Source: Nelumbo lutea
Taxonomy: Eukaryota; Streptophyta; Magnoliopsida; Proteales; Nelumbonaceae
Assembly: GCA_022828595.1 (NCBI GenBank)
Contig: JAKGHH010000003.1
Span: 56,719,759 to 56,783,758, forward strand
Direction: 5' to 3'
Length of the DNA stretch: 64,000 nt
A model generated the notes under the pieces. It was not told the DNA's origin. It was given only the letters and a program-made list of their open reading frames with translations, and made no database searches. A program made the position numbers and the translations under genes. Numbering within the stretch: the first letter of the stretch is position 1; each line of letters starts with the position of its first letter. Shown here piece by piece: positions 1 through 11,813 of this stretch.

Positions 1-1182
1 TACCATAAAATCCAAGTACAGGAACTAAAGTGGTGTTATTTACTTGAAGTGGTGTGCATGCTCTGTTTAGAGTATTAACTTCAGATGATTTTAAGAGAGC
101 AAAAGTGATGAGGTTTGAAGGTCTGTGGAATTCAATCTTAATGATCTGTTGGATTTGCTTCAATCAGAATACTAGAACACTTCCAATTGAAACACCACAT
201 GTGCATTGAATTGATTCTCATTTTCAGAGAAAAACTTGGATCAGTGTTGCATTGACTCTCCTAAATTGATGAAATGTCTGTATCAGACATGTGTCGGACT
301 CTGATACTCAATGATTCTCAAAGGACAGTCTTTTGTTATATTTTACTTTATCTTCGTATTTACTCAATAAAAATAAGCAGCTATATAGACAATGAATATT
401 ATTTTATTCAGTAAAATATGAACTATTTTAATAGTTTATACTTTTTATAGTCATGTCTGTGAGTCCTTGTTTCTTCATCTTGCTGAATCAGATTGCCAGA
501 CATGTTTCAGATTCAAATTCCTGTGCCCATGTCCTTATAATACTAGCTTGAACCTCGAAGCAACTCAGTAACTATAGTTGTTATATGACTTACACTTTGT
601 TACTGTTGTTCACTATTATATACAAGTCATGGTCAGAGCCATGAATGTTTATAATTTTTAATTTTCTGTTCTATGGAAACTGAAGAGTGGAAATGTATTA
701 CTTGTTCACCTTATTTTAGCAATCTTATAATTTGTTTTGCCTTCTACCTTGTTAACACATCTGTGTCTGAATGAAATTTATCCATATAATTGTTGCTTTA
801 TTATTTTCATGTAAAGAGCCATGAATGTTTATAATTTTTAATTTTCTGTTCTATGGAAACTGAAGAGTGGAAATGTATTACTTGTTCACCTTATTTTAGC
901 AATCTTATAATTTGTTTTTCCTTCTACCTTGTTAACACATCTGTGTCTGAATGAAATTTATCCATATAATTGTTGCTTTATTATTTTCATGTAAAGAGAC
1001 ACATCTATTTCATGCTTAAACTAGTGGATTGTAGAGGATAAACACATTGATGTGGTTATTACCCTAATAGACAGTGCTCAACATTCAGCTTCCACATGAT
1101 TTGCTAATTCCCCAAGATTATGTATTCAGAATTTAAAATAACCTTTAGTTATTTTTCTTCTCTTTGGTGATCTTGGATTCAG
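1..1182 (+). other. Intron of the RhoGDI gene (3' part)
   Basis: Non-coding AT-rich sequence upstream of the first recognisable RhoGDI exon. The exon at 1183 begins with two bases that complete a valine codon, so at least one coding exon lies before the window and this stretch is read as intron. Apart from the 180-bp tandem duplication at 635-998 I see no gene or RNA here. Confidence 0.7.
635..998. repeat. 180-bp tandem duplication in intron
   Basis: Two head-to-tail copies with a period of exactly 180 bp (635-814 and 815-994, plus four further matching bases). By eye I see one substitution (G to T near 738/918). The near identity implies a recent duplication. Confidence 0.95.
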
Positions 1183-2980
1183 TTGATCAAATGAGAGGGA
1201 TGTTGGGTACATTTGCTCCACAGCGGGAACCCTATGTACACTGCTTGGATGAAGAGACCACTCCTTCTGGTGTGCTTGCGCGTGGAGTTTACCTGGCAAA
1301 ACTGAAGGTGATTGCAACTTAAAAAGCTTATTTGTGCAAAATTTATAGCTAGAGTTATATTAATAAGAAGTACAGAGTGCTCTCACATATGCAATTTTTT
1401 TTCATTTATTTTCTATTTGTTACTGTCTTGGGGAAAGTTGGGATTTGTCAGAACTTGGATCAAATATCATCTTAGACATATAAACAATACTTTACAGACA
1501 TAGAAGCTATATTCTTCTATCTGAACATATTCCTGCACCAGGTTTGTAAGGTAATACTTGAAGAGGTCATCCTTCTCTTGATATCCTCCGGATACCTGAA
1601 CAAGGATACCATATTGTGTTAGATCCTTTACCTTTTAATTTTAATTCCACATCTGACACCTGGTCTGCCATGCCTGAGTAACTTAGCATGTCTCTATCTA
1701 GACTTTCTGTGATTCAACTCCCATAAGTTTATCCTTTTGGACTAACAGGCTATCTAGGCTTTCCATCATATTACTTAGTTGCGTATTTTTGTGGACATTA
1801 TGAGATTATAATTTCTGTTGACTCATGAAATATACAGATATTCTGAAATCAATTTGCCAAAAAATTATAGTAAATTGAATTATGTTAAGAAGGGTATAGT
1901 AAGATGAAGAACTATAAGAAAAGGTATAATAAGATGAATGTTGAGAAATACCTTAACAGAACTTCAGTATGCAAGTATGCAACTATATAAAATACAACAT
2001 ACCAACTTCTTATGCATCATCATCAATAATGTCCAATAAATCAAACTAAAATAAGATGGTGTAGCATGTCCAATGTCTGCTAAAGTTCTTTAGTTCCTTT
2101 TTTATTTCCATAAAAAATTCTCTTAGTTCTCTCCTCCATAAACCCCATCAATTTGTGTATGAACAGAGCTCCAAAATTTTTTTTTCCTTCTTGCCAAAAA
2201 TATGTTACTTTTTAACTTTGATTCATATTCTTGAGTTTCATTTTGCAATATATATTTCTTTTAGCTTCATTAACATTAAACTAGTAGCTTGGATTTTGAA
2301 AACCATTTTACCATAGCAAAAAAGAGCTTTATTTGCCCTTTTCATTTGTTAGAAAGGGGAATTGAGGCCCTTTTCATTTGTTAAAAGAGTTCTATTTTGT
2401 TTTCATTCTGAGTTGAGTCTTCCTTGTTTTGATTTGTCAACAACAAAATAAAGCAATTTCCCCCTTTTTCCTTTGTTATAAGCTTGAACTTGCCATGCTA
2501 TTGGTATTATCTTACTAAATACTATTTTTATGACAGAAAATGTAATTTTGTTCAAATATTAATATGAATGCTTCACTAGACAGCCTTCTAATTAAAAAAT
2601 ATAATATCAAATGCAACAATCTAGAACTGCAAGTGATACCAATAAGTAAAAAAAAAATAAATAAATAAACTGGAACTGCAAGCACTGTAGGTGGGTTAGT
2701 TGAAACCAAACATAAATGTTTATTAGCCAAGACCATTGCATAGCCCCACACCCTGTTTTAGTGTATTATATCCACTGGAAACTACTGTTCTCAAGAAGCC
2801 TTATTTCCTCTTTGTTTCTTTTTCATATCTTATATTTTGCTATTAAATTTACTTCTCGAATGGAATATTTATATCGCTAATGTTGCTTCTCAACTATGTC
2901 GTTTCATGCAGTTTGAAGATGATGACAAGAGATGTCATTTAGAACTGAACTATTCATTTGAGATTAAGAAGCGCAGCTAA
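1183..2980 (+). CDS. RHOGDI: Rho GDP-dissociation inhibitor, C-terminal two exons (partial)
   Basis: Exons are 1183-1307 and 2912-2980, joined across a GT-AG intron (1308-2911). The first encodes 41 codons after a split valine codon and includes GMLGTFAPQ and PSGVLARGVY; the second encodes FEDDDKRCHLELNYSFEIKK then RS and TAA. These blocks match the C-terminal immunoglobulin-like beta-sandwich of RhoGDI proteins, which binds the prenyl group of Rho/ROP GTPases and holds them GDP-bound in the cytosol. In Arabidopsis the SCN1 member restricts root-hair ROP signalling. Reading frame and both splice sites are clean, so the gene looks functional. The N-terminal regulatory arm and start codon lie left of the window. 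Which RhoGDI paralogue this is cannot be decided from the C-terminus. Confidence 0.9.
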
Positions 2981-3145
2981 CCAAAATTTTCTTGGAGGAA
3001 CTTATGTCTCGCATTCTGTTTCCTTTGAACCATTGTTTACACATATGTTCACATGGATCACATTGTCAATCTGGATTTTAAGCACTGTAACACATTCAAA
3101 GGGTTGAATTCAGTACCAAATCTCTCTCTCTCTCTCCCTCTCTCA

Positions 3146-3188
<43 letters not shown>

Positions 3189-5604
3189 TCACAGCTGATA
3201 ATTTGTATGATCCTCCTCTGGTGAAGGGGTGTTCAGGCTTTTTTTTTTTTTTGGTGGAAGGTGTTCAGGCATAGAATCTTGTCATGGACCAGGTCCATCT
3301 CCATGTAGTCATTATTTTGTTATTATCCCCTATTGGAGGCTTGGAGCTCTTTTGACAATAGAAGAAATTGCAATGCATTAGCCTCTATTCTACTTGTTGC
3401 ACTTGGCTTTCTTGTTTAAATTACCTCCAGCGCTTGTTTGAATTCGCTGAATCTATTAAAATTTGAAGGCAGTTTTACTCAATAACTAGGAAATTCTGGG
3501 TTTATTTTTTTATGAAGGTTGTTTTTGTTCCTATGTAAAAGCGATGGGAATAAACGAGATATTTGACAATTTTTAATAAAGAACTTTCTGCCCATTTGTA
3601 CATGGAATCTCAAGAAGATGTCTGCATTTGATTTTATGTACGAGGAGCTTAATATGGCTGATACATTTCTGAGTGAAATTTTCAATCCATTCTATGTTGA
3701 AACAGAAATGGATTCAAGTACTAAAACTTCTATACACCCTAAAAGGATGTCATTGGTGAACATGATTTCCCGAAGGGAGTTGGATTCTGGAAAGCTGGTT
3801 AGATATTAGATGGATAAAGGTTTGAAAACCAAGGATGAGTAAATTAATCAAACAACTTTAATTTAAAGATTGTTCATTGTTGTCTTTCTCTGTGCCATTC
3901 TCGCTGGCAAGCTGTTTGCAACGGCATACCTGTCCTCTGGCTTAGATCCTTTCTAAGTGACTGTTGAATCTTATATTGCAGCCTTGGATAGCTCCGTTGG
4001 AAAAGAGTGCAAATGCAAATATGCTGGTTCACGAAAATGTAAAGTTGGCTTGGTTTTTCTCTCATTTAGAATGCAAAGAATTTGTAATAACCGTCATTTT
4101 CAGTATACAAATGTATTTGGTAAATGTCTGCAAAACTAAACCAGAGGGCATATATGTATCGACCTGGTATTTGCACTCTTGTCAAATAGAGCCTGACATC
4201 TACAAAAGGATTCTTTCGTCTTTATGAGCTTCAGCATTGTCTTCATTCAGATGAGACGAGGGATGCTTCTTTATCTATATCCTCTCATGCTGCCTTTATT
4301 TCCCTTCTCATGGCATGGCAATGCGCCATGCCTCTGTTCATTTCTCTGCCATGCCTTTGTTCATTTCTCACCCCCTCCCTCCCCATTTCAATCTTCTTCC
4401 CAATCTGATATAATCTGGTGCTCTTTCACCCTGTCCAATGACAACCATGTCATTGGATTGGTGCAGATCGTGTTTTCATGACATTTTCTCAAATTCTTAT
4501 ATCAATGACGAGATCAACATTGATTGTCTCTATATCACAGGAACGTGCCAGTGAATAACAAAGCAGATTTTCAATGTCTCCACTACTCTAAAGCCTTTTT
4601 TTTTTACTTCCCCACCACCACCTTCCTTTTTATGCATTCCAATGGCAATTTCTACCATACCTGGCAGGTACCAGCCTCAATAGGGAGGGTTTTTTTCCTT
4701 GAGAAATGGACTTTGGCACAGGAATGATTTTGAGATTTAACTAGTACGGGTATGGATAGGGTACGGTATTAAGTTAAATAAGAAAAGGCATATGAACATA
4801 TTGTTGGAAGGCATATGAACTTATTACTAGGTGTTGAATGCAATAATATTTTATAGTTGTGTTTTTTACATGTTTAATCAAATAATTGGAAATTTTGATG
4901 GTTGTTCGTGATATTTTGCATGTTTATTGCTCATATACAATAGGAAATTAGATGTGGATTCTATACCCAACTTGTCAATTGACCCACCCCACTCTCAAAT
5001 GTGGGGAGGATAAGATTGAAGAGGGTTTTGCATTTTCATGTGAAGAGAGGGTTTGGATTCTAAATATCCAACCCGCTACCTGTTTTGGGGAGAGCAGGTT
5101 GGGAGGTCTAGGGAGGCAGGTAGGGTTTAGAATTTACAAAACCCCCTGGTTGTTGTCCCTAATTCCACTACATCAAGGAATGAACAAATTCATTGCGTGC
5201 ATAATCTGAACCCTGGTTCAACCTTTTGTAGAAAAAGAAAGAATTACAAAATCTAATTTGGGGAAAGAAATTATTTAACAAGCCAGCCCAGGCTTTAGTC
5301 AGTTCAGAAAATATTGTGCCTGAAACAGTCATCCCAGGGGAGGCAAGTTTATTTGACAAAATTTGGGGAACTTCCTCTTATTCCCATAAATCCCTACAAA
5401 AATAACACTTGAATATAGAAAATTTTCCTATCTATGAAGAAGAAATACATTGCATTGAATCTTTTTTTGATCAAATTGCATTGAATCTTTTACTTAAACA
5501 AAAAAGGCTAGGCTCAGATAACATGAAAATATGACAAGAAAAAGGAAAAACCACAATTGCAGAAGCAAAAACAATATCATTTGTAAAAACAAACTGGTGA
5601 CATA
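2981..5604. other. RhoGDI 3' flank and intergenic region
   Basis: Contains the presumed RhoGDI 3' UTR (about 2981-3400) and the RPL28 3' flank (below 5605). Short open frames near 3618, 3964 and 4952 look like chance: no motif, no splice context. The convergent gene orientation fits a shared terminator region. No RNA gene seen. Confidence 0.5.
3119..3187. repeat. Compound (TC)n(AC)n microsatellite
   Basis: A run of TC dinucleotides changes at about 3146 into an uninterrupted AC run reaching about 3186. It lies about 140 bp downstream of the RhoGDI stop codon, probably within its 3' UTR. Likely length-polymorphic. Confidence 0.95.
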
Positions 5605-8600
5605 TCACTCCTTTCTAAGATCTATCCCTGCCTTCTTAGCAACAGCTTCCAGGCCATTCTTCTCTATGGTCTTCAATGCCTTAGTCGAGAGACGTAATTT
5701 AAGATAGCGTTTCCCTCCTTCCCACCAGATCCTCTTGTACTGCAGATTTACAAATTGCAACTTCTTGGTCTTGTGGTTTGAGAATGAGACCTTGTTTGCC
5801 TTGTTTGCTTTCTTTCCAGTGAAAGGACATACTCTGCCTGAAAAACCAATTAAGGTAGTTCATTAATTCTACCTGTTTTGATTTAACATATATTGGAAGA
5901 TACATGCAAACGTGAAACCCATTCCCAATCACCTCACCTCCTAATTCAATATTACCCTTTCATGCATTGTCTGAAATAAATAAAATAGAGAAATAAATAG
6001 ATGCAGAAAAGATCAAACATAAACCTCCTTAATTGTTGTCTAACAAAACCTAACCCAAAACTCACATCAACGAATCCACTTGCAATATCATCTTCGTTTA
6101 CTCAAGAGGGAAAACACTTTAATCTTTTATTTCCTTTTTAGTCATGTTTGATCAAGTTCGCATTTTACTCCTGCACCTATATTCTTATCCCAGGGGTAAT
6201 CAGAATCCAAGATGAACAAAATCCCCTCCCTCTCTGGGTGGTTGAAATGTTGAATTAGTCTCACAAATGAGGAATTGGGTCAAGTATTGGTTCCCTTGAA
6301 ACAAATAAAAAAGTAAAAGCAAACCTATGTATCAAAATACTTAAAACATTTAGGCCCGTTAAACAAGATTGGCCCAAGCATTCCTTCCAATTATACAACA
6401 GAAATGCAATGAACCATAGAGAACTTGAAGATGGTTGAAATGGAAGATTTTTTTTTTTTTTTTTTGATAGATGAAATGGAAGATGATGTTGAACAAGGAG
6501 TTGAGAACAATGAGGTTATCCCAATAGATGAAACAAGTCAACTTAACAGGAAAATAGCTTTGAGTTTAGAGGGGAGAATAACTTTAATTAAGAGTGTTCT
6601 TATTGAGGGTAGCATCACAAGTTTCGGAGAAAGTGGAGAAGATTCAAAAGGACTTCTTATGGGAAGGTGTGGGAGGGGGAGGAGGGAACAAGAAGTTTTA
6701 TTTGGTCAATTGGGAAAAAGGTGTGTAGGCCGAAGGAGAGGAGAGGATTTGGGTTTTAGAAGGGTATATCCAGATTTTATTATGGGACACCTCATTAAGT
6801 ATGGGACAGAACAGGACAATTATAAAACTAAAGGTAAAAGATATAATGCCCCTGTTCACTCACCACTTGGCGCAACTCTTACTGGATTGACCCTCAAATT
6901 TGAGTTTTTTTTTTCAAAACAGTTAAGCATGAGCCTAGTATTCCTAATGATATCCTCTTCCCCCATGTCCTCACAAAAGATGATGATATCATAAAATTTG
7001 TAAATGAGTTACTGCCACGGCACCTAATCTTTACCCACCCTCCATCCCCTGACTAAATTGTATTATTTGCCATGGTGATCAACCAACCATCTAGCAACAT
7101 TTGCATCTAAGGTGAATAGGAAATGGAGACAATCACCCTGCCTAAGGATTTTCTCCATTTACAAGAATGGAGTAATAGTAGGAGCAGGAATCCTATAACC
7201 CATTTTCTCCATCTCTCTCCAAACCCAAAACTTAACAAAACCCAGTCCAGAAGAAAAAGAAAACAATCCATATAATTGTAGGCTCTCTCCAATTCTAGTT
7301 TACACACTAACCCTTTCCTTCCCATCCTTCTAAATTGTTGTACACACTCATTGGCTGTAAAGATTTTATTGGTGATTTGCCTCCCTTGTATGAAAGTCCC
7401 TTGAGATTGGGAGAGAATAGAAGGTAGCACTGTTAGGCTATTTGATTAATCAGTTCTATCTAGTTCTTACAACAATTCATTTGGTAACCAAAATGAACCA
7501 ATAGGGATCCAACTCCAATGCAATCCAATGTGACTGCACAGTCTAATTTATTTCTTGAACAATGGTTGCAACTCTGAGATGACAAATGCACAAAAGATGC
7601 CTATTCTGTTATAGTCAATTATAATTCACAGATGGCAGGAAGTTGAACAGCTTCGTGGGGAAAGAAATGTGGTTGCAAACAAGATGAAAGGAAAACTAGA
7701 ACCATCTGAACGCCGAAGACTTATAGAAGAAGGTATTCATTAAACTATTTATTTTATCGTTGATACTGTTCTGGTTTATATTCTGGTTTATTGTATATGC
7801 AGGAAAGAATTTTAAGGACGGACTTGCAACTCTAGAAAAAGACCTTGTCGAGCTCACTGATAAGCTTCAACAAGAAGCACAAAGCATACCAAATATGACT
7901 CATCCAGATGTTCCTATTGGAGGGGAGGATTGCTCAGTACTCAGAAGGATGGTATTAGGATTTTATGATCCCATTATCAAGTTCAGTAGATCAGGTTCAT
8001 CTACCTTCTTTTTCCAAAATTTACTTTTATTTTGTAGGTTGGTAGTCCACGTGATTTTAGCTTCCCTTTCAAAGATCACCTGCAACTTGGAAAAGGACTA
8101 GATCTCTTTGATTTTGATGCAGCTGCAGAGGTATCTTCTTAGGTTCATCTAAGGTATTAAGGTATATCTAATTTGTAATGATGCAAATCTAACTTCTTCA
8201 TCGGCAGTCTTGGGAGCTCTTACATTGTGATGGATCCATGGAGCAACCGCATACCTGGACCTATGCAATTCTTTTCTAACTTCTAAGATTTGTTTATAAA
8301 TGAACTTCAAAGGGGCTGTTTTCTCATTCAGAAAATTACTCACATAACCTTTGGAAGTGTAATTCTATATTCACCTTTCAGAGTCCTGAACAAAATGAGA
8401 ATCACAAGAAAATAAACTGTAGCAAAATTATGAGTAAGGTGAATGAGTGTAAAAAAATGGAAAATCTTGGAAGAAGATCAATGATGAAGGGCTGTTGATA
8501 GCTAGCCTGAGTTGTGCTTGGGCTTGGAAGGTTGTCTGGAAGTGATGGCAAAGGAGGTGTGCTTGAAGAAGTATTGCAAGGTGAACGCTGATATCTTGGC

Positions 8601-11087
8601 ATGGATGGCATTTTTAAGGCCATCTTTGGAAGGCTGCTCTATGTTGTGGTTTTGTTCCAACTGAGAAGTAGAGTGATTTCTTCTTAGACCATGGTTGTTG
8701 GGTTTGTTATGCTAGTACTTGGAATTGAAGTTCAGCCATATTCAGTTCAATATAATTTTTTCCCAGTTGTTATGGATCTTTCTATTGTAGAAGACTGCAT
8801 GAATTGGACTAACACCTTGCTTAGGGATGTGATTTCTTTGCTTCAAATATGGGTTTTTTAAACAAAAATTTAATAGAGGAGCAATGGAGATATACAATCT
8901 ATGCTCTGAGTGCCCCGCCTAGGCGTCACCTTAACAACTATGTACAGCAAGGCCATGAAGGAATTTGGAACATGGAATTGAAATTGTTTTTCATATTGGA
9001 TAAAAGAAAAGTTAACTTGGAATTAAGAGGAGGTATAGATGCCCATTGTTTTTATATGCATTTAACTCCAGTTTTCTTGTTTGAAACTCACTGTGGCTCT
9101 GCTAGATCATTTCTCTCTCAGAGAAACTAGATGCTTAACTTCAAATCTTCGTGATTATTCCTCTTAAGGAAAGTGAACGCTGGATACTTTCTAGCACATC
9201 AAACTTGAGGCTAAATTGGTCACTATACCCATGGGCTGCCTCCAAAAATTTGTCTCACATGGTGATCACCTGCAAGATGCCACAGGATATAGAAGCCGGA
9301 TTGCTGAAATTCTGAACTCTAGGTTTACCAGACTTGATATTAGATTCCCTGTCAGATACGTTTCAATTCATTGACACCAGCATAAACCAAGATCTAATCA
9401 CAGTAAAGCAATAAAATGGCCCCTGAGATCTCAGAAGTACATTTCACATTACAACCACAATATCTGATAGCCATTCTCATGTCCTAATACATTCTCTAGT
9501 GTTGATTTAGTTGAGCCAGATGATCATTTGCCTATGGGCGGTCATGTTATTTTCTTTGGCCTGAACCTTATATTATGGAGTTCTTCACAAACAAGAAACA
9601 GTTGCATGTCTGAAAACAAGTCAAGGTGATAGCATGACCACTAAGCTAATTTGGTTTCAAACACTAAAAGACCTAGTGATCTATCTTTCCTTACACCCTG
9701 TTCCTATTCTGCCAAAATGTAGGTTCAACCTATTTCTAACCAAAACTCCATGTTTCATGTAGGGCATAACACCTAGATATGTTCTAGTTCTACCATTATG
9801 CTCATCTTAAAAGATTACAAGGAGAGATTCGTGTACATCTTGTGCATATCTATACACAAGCAACTGATACTTATGAAAAAATTATTTTATGCTCCATAGT
9901 TTGCTTTTCTACATAACAAGTTTCGGCCCCGTTTGGTTCACAGGAATAGGGGTCTGGAATCTGGAATCGGAATCGGAATCGGAATGGGTTATTCCGGTTC
10001 CAACTGTTTGGTTGGGCAGAATCGGAATCCTATTCCCATTCCTGCTGGAATGGCATTCTCCCATTTGAGTGAATGGCCATTCCCTTCTCCCTTGGGAATG
10101 AAATCCCATTCCTGCTGATTTTAATTCCCATTTTCATTCCTGTCTGAACCAAACAGACTATGGGAATGGACCATTCCGGTTCTAATTCCGGAGGATTTCG
10201 ATTCCGATTCTGACTGCAAACCAAACGGACCCATCTCTTAATAACAGTCCGTTTGTTATAGATATCAAACAGATTTTTGATAAGTCATTAGAGTTGCATC
10301 TCCAATCTGCCCATCTCTATGTCTATGATGCTGTATAATCATCATCGTTATACTAAATACCCAGTCATCCCTTAAAAAAAGAAAGAAAGAAAGAACATCA
10401 AGCAAAAAAGAACATCTCTTAATAACAGTCCGATTGTTCTGGATATACTTGCATTTTCTTGGATAAACCAACATTAAAACAGGACGAACCAATTTAGTAG
10501 CTATAGAATAATAAACTGTGAATTGGGTTAATCCACAAATGCTACTAAATAACCATAAAGTATGGTAATGACCCATCATACCTCTCACCAAAACAGTCAA
10601 CAATAAACTCAGTAATTCCGACGTAAATGATTTGATACAATGAAATAAGTAAAAAGCTTTTTTTTGTCAAAATTAAATCCAGAAAGGAAAAAAAAAAAGT
10701 AAGGGTCTACCATTTCTTTCCACCAATTGTAGATAAACCCACTAAAGTCTATTAACACGGAATCAGCATACAATACTTGCAATACGAATTATAAAACAGA
10801 CAAAAAGTGATTTGGAAAAGAAATACAAAGAGATGTGACTTACGAGCAACAGGTTGAAGAATGAATGGTCTTGGAGGAGCAGAGATGAGCTTGGCATGGT
10901 TGGTAGAGGAAGGGAAGCCTGGGTAGTGGGCAATTTTAAGGCCGCTCAACTGCGACGTCAGGAACCCCAAGTCGGAAGCCTTGAACTTCAAAGACCTGTT
11001 TGAGCTCTCCAATTTGCGGAAGCTAAGAAACGAAGAGGAGGAGCAGGAGTGGCCCAACAAAACACCAGCCGATGCCGCTGCTGCCAT
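5605..11087 (-). CDS. RPL28: 50S ribosomal protein L28, chloroplastic
   Basis: Two exons on the - strand: exon 1 11087-10844 and exon 2 5837-5605 (stop TGA), 477 bp, 158 residues. The 5,006-bp intron has a GTAAGT donor at 10843 and a CAG acceptor; the split arginine codon (C|GC) joins cleanly. Residues 1 to about 45 are rich in Ala/Ser and basic residues, as in a plastid transit peptide. Then come [11 protein letters not shown], characteristic of plant plastid L28, and after the junction [20 protein letters not shown] and [20 protein letters not shown], the bL28 core. bL28 binds 23S rRNA in the large subunit of the plastid ribosome. The start ATG at 11087 opens the only frame with a transit peptide. 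The gene looks intact despite an intron packed with transposon debris. Confidence 0.95.
5838..6534. other. RPL28 intron, 3' part
   Basis: Intronic sequence (acceptor end, since the gene is on the - strand). No gene seen; a T-rich stretch near 6449 precedes the LINE remnant. Confidence 0.5.
6535..6775 (+). pseudogene. LINE reverse-transcriptase tail fragment
   Basis: The translation contains [14 protein letters not shown] followed, in shifted frames, by [16 protein letters not shown] and [12 protein letters not shown]. This order is the segment just downstream of the reverse transcriptase domain in plant L1-type LINEs. A frameshift near 6718 and an early stop make it non-functional. It lies in the RPL28 intron, on the opposite strand to the gene and to the neighbouring LINE fragment at 6853-7430. 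Confidence 0.8.
6853..7430 (-). pseudogene. LINE reverse-transcriptase core fragment
   Basis: Read from 7430 downwards, the product contains [30 protein letters not shown] and [11 protein letters not shown], the palm/finger region of plant L1-type reverse transcriptases. A shifted frame at about 6990-6853 gives IIIFCED and NLRVNPV, matching the region around the active-site strand. The first catalytic aspartate position (usually AYDHV) reads AYNYM and the second motif has lost its paired aspartates, so it is inactive. Several stops and frameshifts are present. It lies in the RPL28 intron. Confidence 0.8.
7632..8130 (+). pseudogene. OVA7: Seryl-tRNA synthetase (organellar type) three-exon fragment
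   Basis: Three consecutive exon-like blocks, 7632-7732, 7803-7951 and 8038-8130, each with AG before and GT after, join in frame. They encode [40 protein letters not shown] and [13 protein letters not shown] then [11 protein letters not shown]. This is the N-terminal coiled-coil and linker part of bacterial-type seryl-tRNA synthetase, as in the dual-targeted chloroplast/mitochondrial enzyme of plants (OVA7 in Arabidopsis). I find neither the upstream transit-peptide exon nor the downstream catalytic exons (motifs 1-3) in the flanks. It therefore looks like a DNA-level duplicated or captured fragment with introns kept, lying antisense in the RPL28 intron. It has no internal stop in the joined exons, so it is recent or may be used in a chimeric transcript. 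Confidence 0.85.
8131..9924. other. RPL28 intron, middle
   Basis: No recognisable coding sequence. Open frames at 8149-8343 (-), 8402-8623 (-) and 8849-9130 (+) show no family signature. I looked here for the remaining seryl-tRNA synthetase exons and did not find them. Confidence 0.4.
9925..10232. mobile_element. MITE-like element, copy 1 (GGAATCGG family)
   Basis: Starts GGCCCCGTTTGGTT and ends with the near reverse complement (AACCAAACGGACCC), so it has about 14-bp terminal inverted repeats. The interior is rich in GGAATCGG and ATTCC words. A second copy lies at 15689-15962. Terminal sequence and size are typical of hAT-like non-autonomous elements, but I could not identify an 8-bp target duplication. 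Confidence 0.75.
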
Positions 11088-11560
11088 GGTGCTTTGTTCT
11101 TGATTTACAGAGTTGAGACGAGGAGAGGATGGATTTTAGATGGCTCAGGAGAACGGTCCACTGTGACCGTTGTTTTTGGATAATGAAATGGTGCCTGACT
11201 GCCTGTACAGCCAAACTTCACTCTGCTTTTTCGCTTTCTACCGAGTATTAAAGCATAACATGCGCCGTAGGTGTACGATAATAACCTTACGCACTCCTCC
11301 GCACAAGTTCGGATTTCCTACTCACGCCTACCCACCTAACATCGCAGCCAAACTTGGGAACATCTCGTCCTATTACACGTTATTCTGTAGGGGAGATGTT
11401 CCAATGCACAGGGTAGTGTATTGTGAATAGGTGTGGGTAGAGATTTTGTGGGCAGGAGATCTAGATTTTGTGAAAATTGGGATCTGTTTTTCATAGTGAC
11501 CTCACAGCCACATCCCACCGTATATTGGGAATGTTTCCAGTTCTCACTATGCAGGCATGT
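11088..11560. promoter_or_regulatory. RPL28 upstream region
   Basis: Holds the presumed 5' UTR and promoter of the divergent - strand RPL28 gene. No clear TATA box is assignable by eye. The segment at about 11360-11470 resembles 19420-19515 (both carry a TGTAGGGGA-AGATGTTCC core followed by an AGAGATC word), so a dispersed repeat lies within 300-400 bp of the start codon. Confidence 0.4.
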
Positions 11561-11564
11561 TATG

Positions 11565-11779
11565 AGTAGGAGTGCTCACAGTTCGGTTGGGATGATTTTC
11601 TGGACTGAACCGATTTGTTTGGTTTTTACATTTAACCAAACCAAAACTAAATTGATGCAACCACAGTTCAGTTTTCCGATTTTTTTGACTTTAAAATTAA
11701 AAAAAAAAAAGGAACTGGAGATAGGGAGAGTGGGAATCTAAGAGAGTGGGAGAGTGGAAGAAATACAAAAAGCTCAGAG

Positions 11780-11813
<34 letters not shown>

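Noticed and set aside
3618..3809. 63-codon frame downstream of RhoGDI
   Set aside because: No family motif, no splice or promoter context; expected by chance in this length.
8849..9130. 93-codon frame in the RPL28 intron as a missing synthetase exon
   Set aside because: No seryl-tRNA synthetase motif and no similarity recognised.
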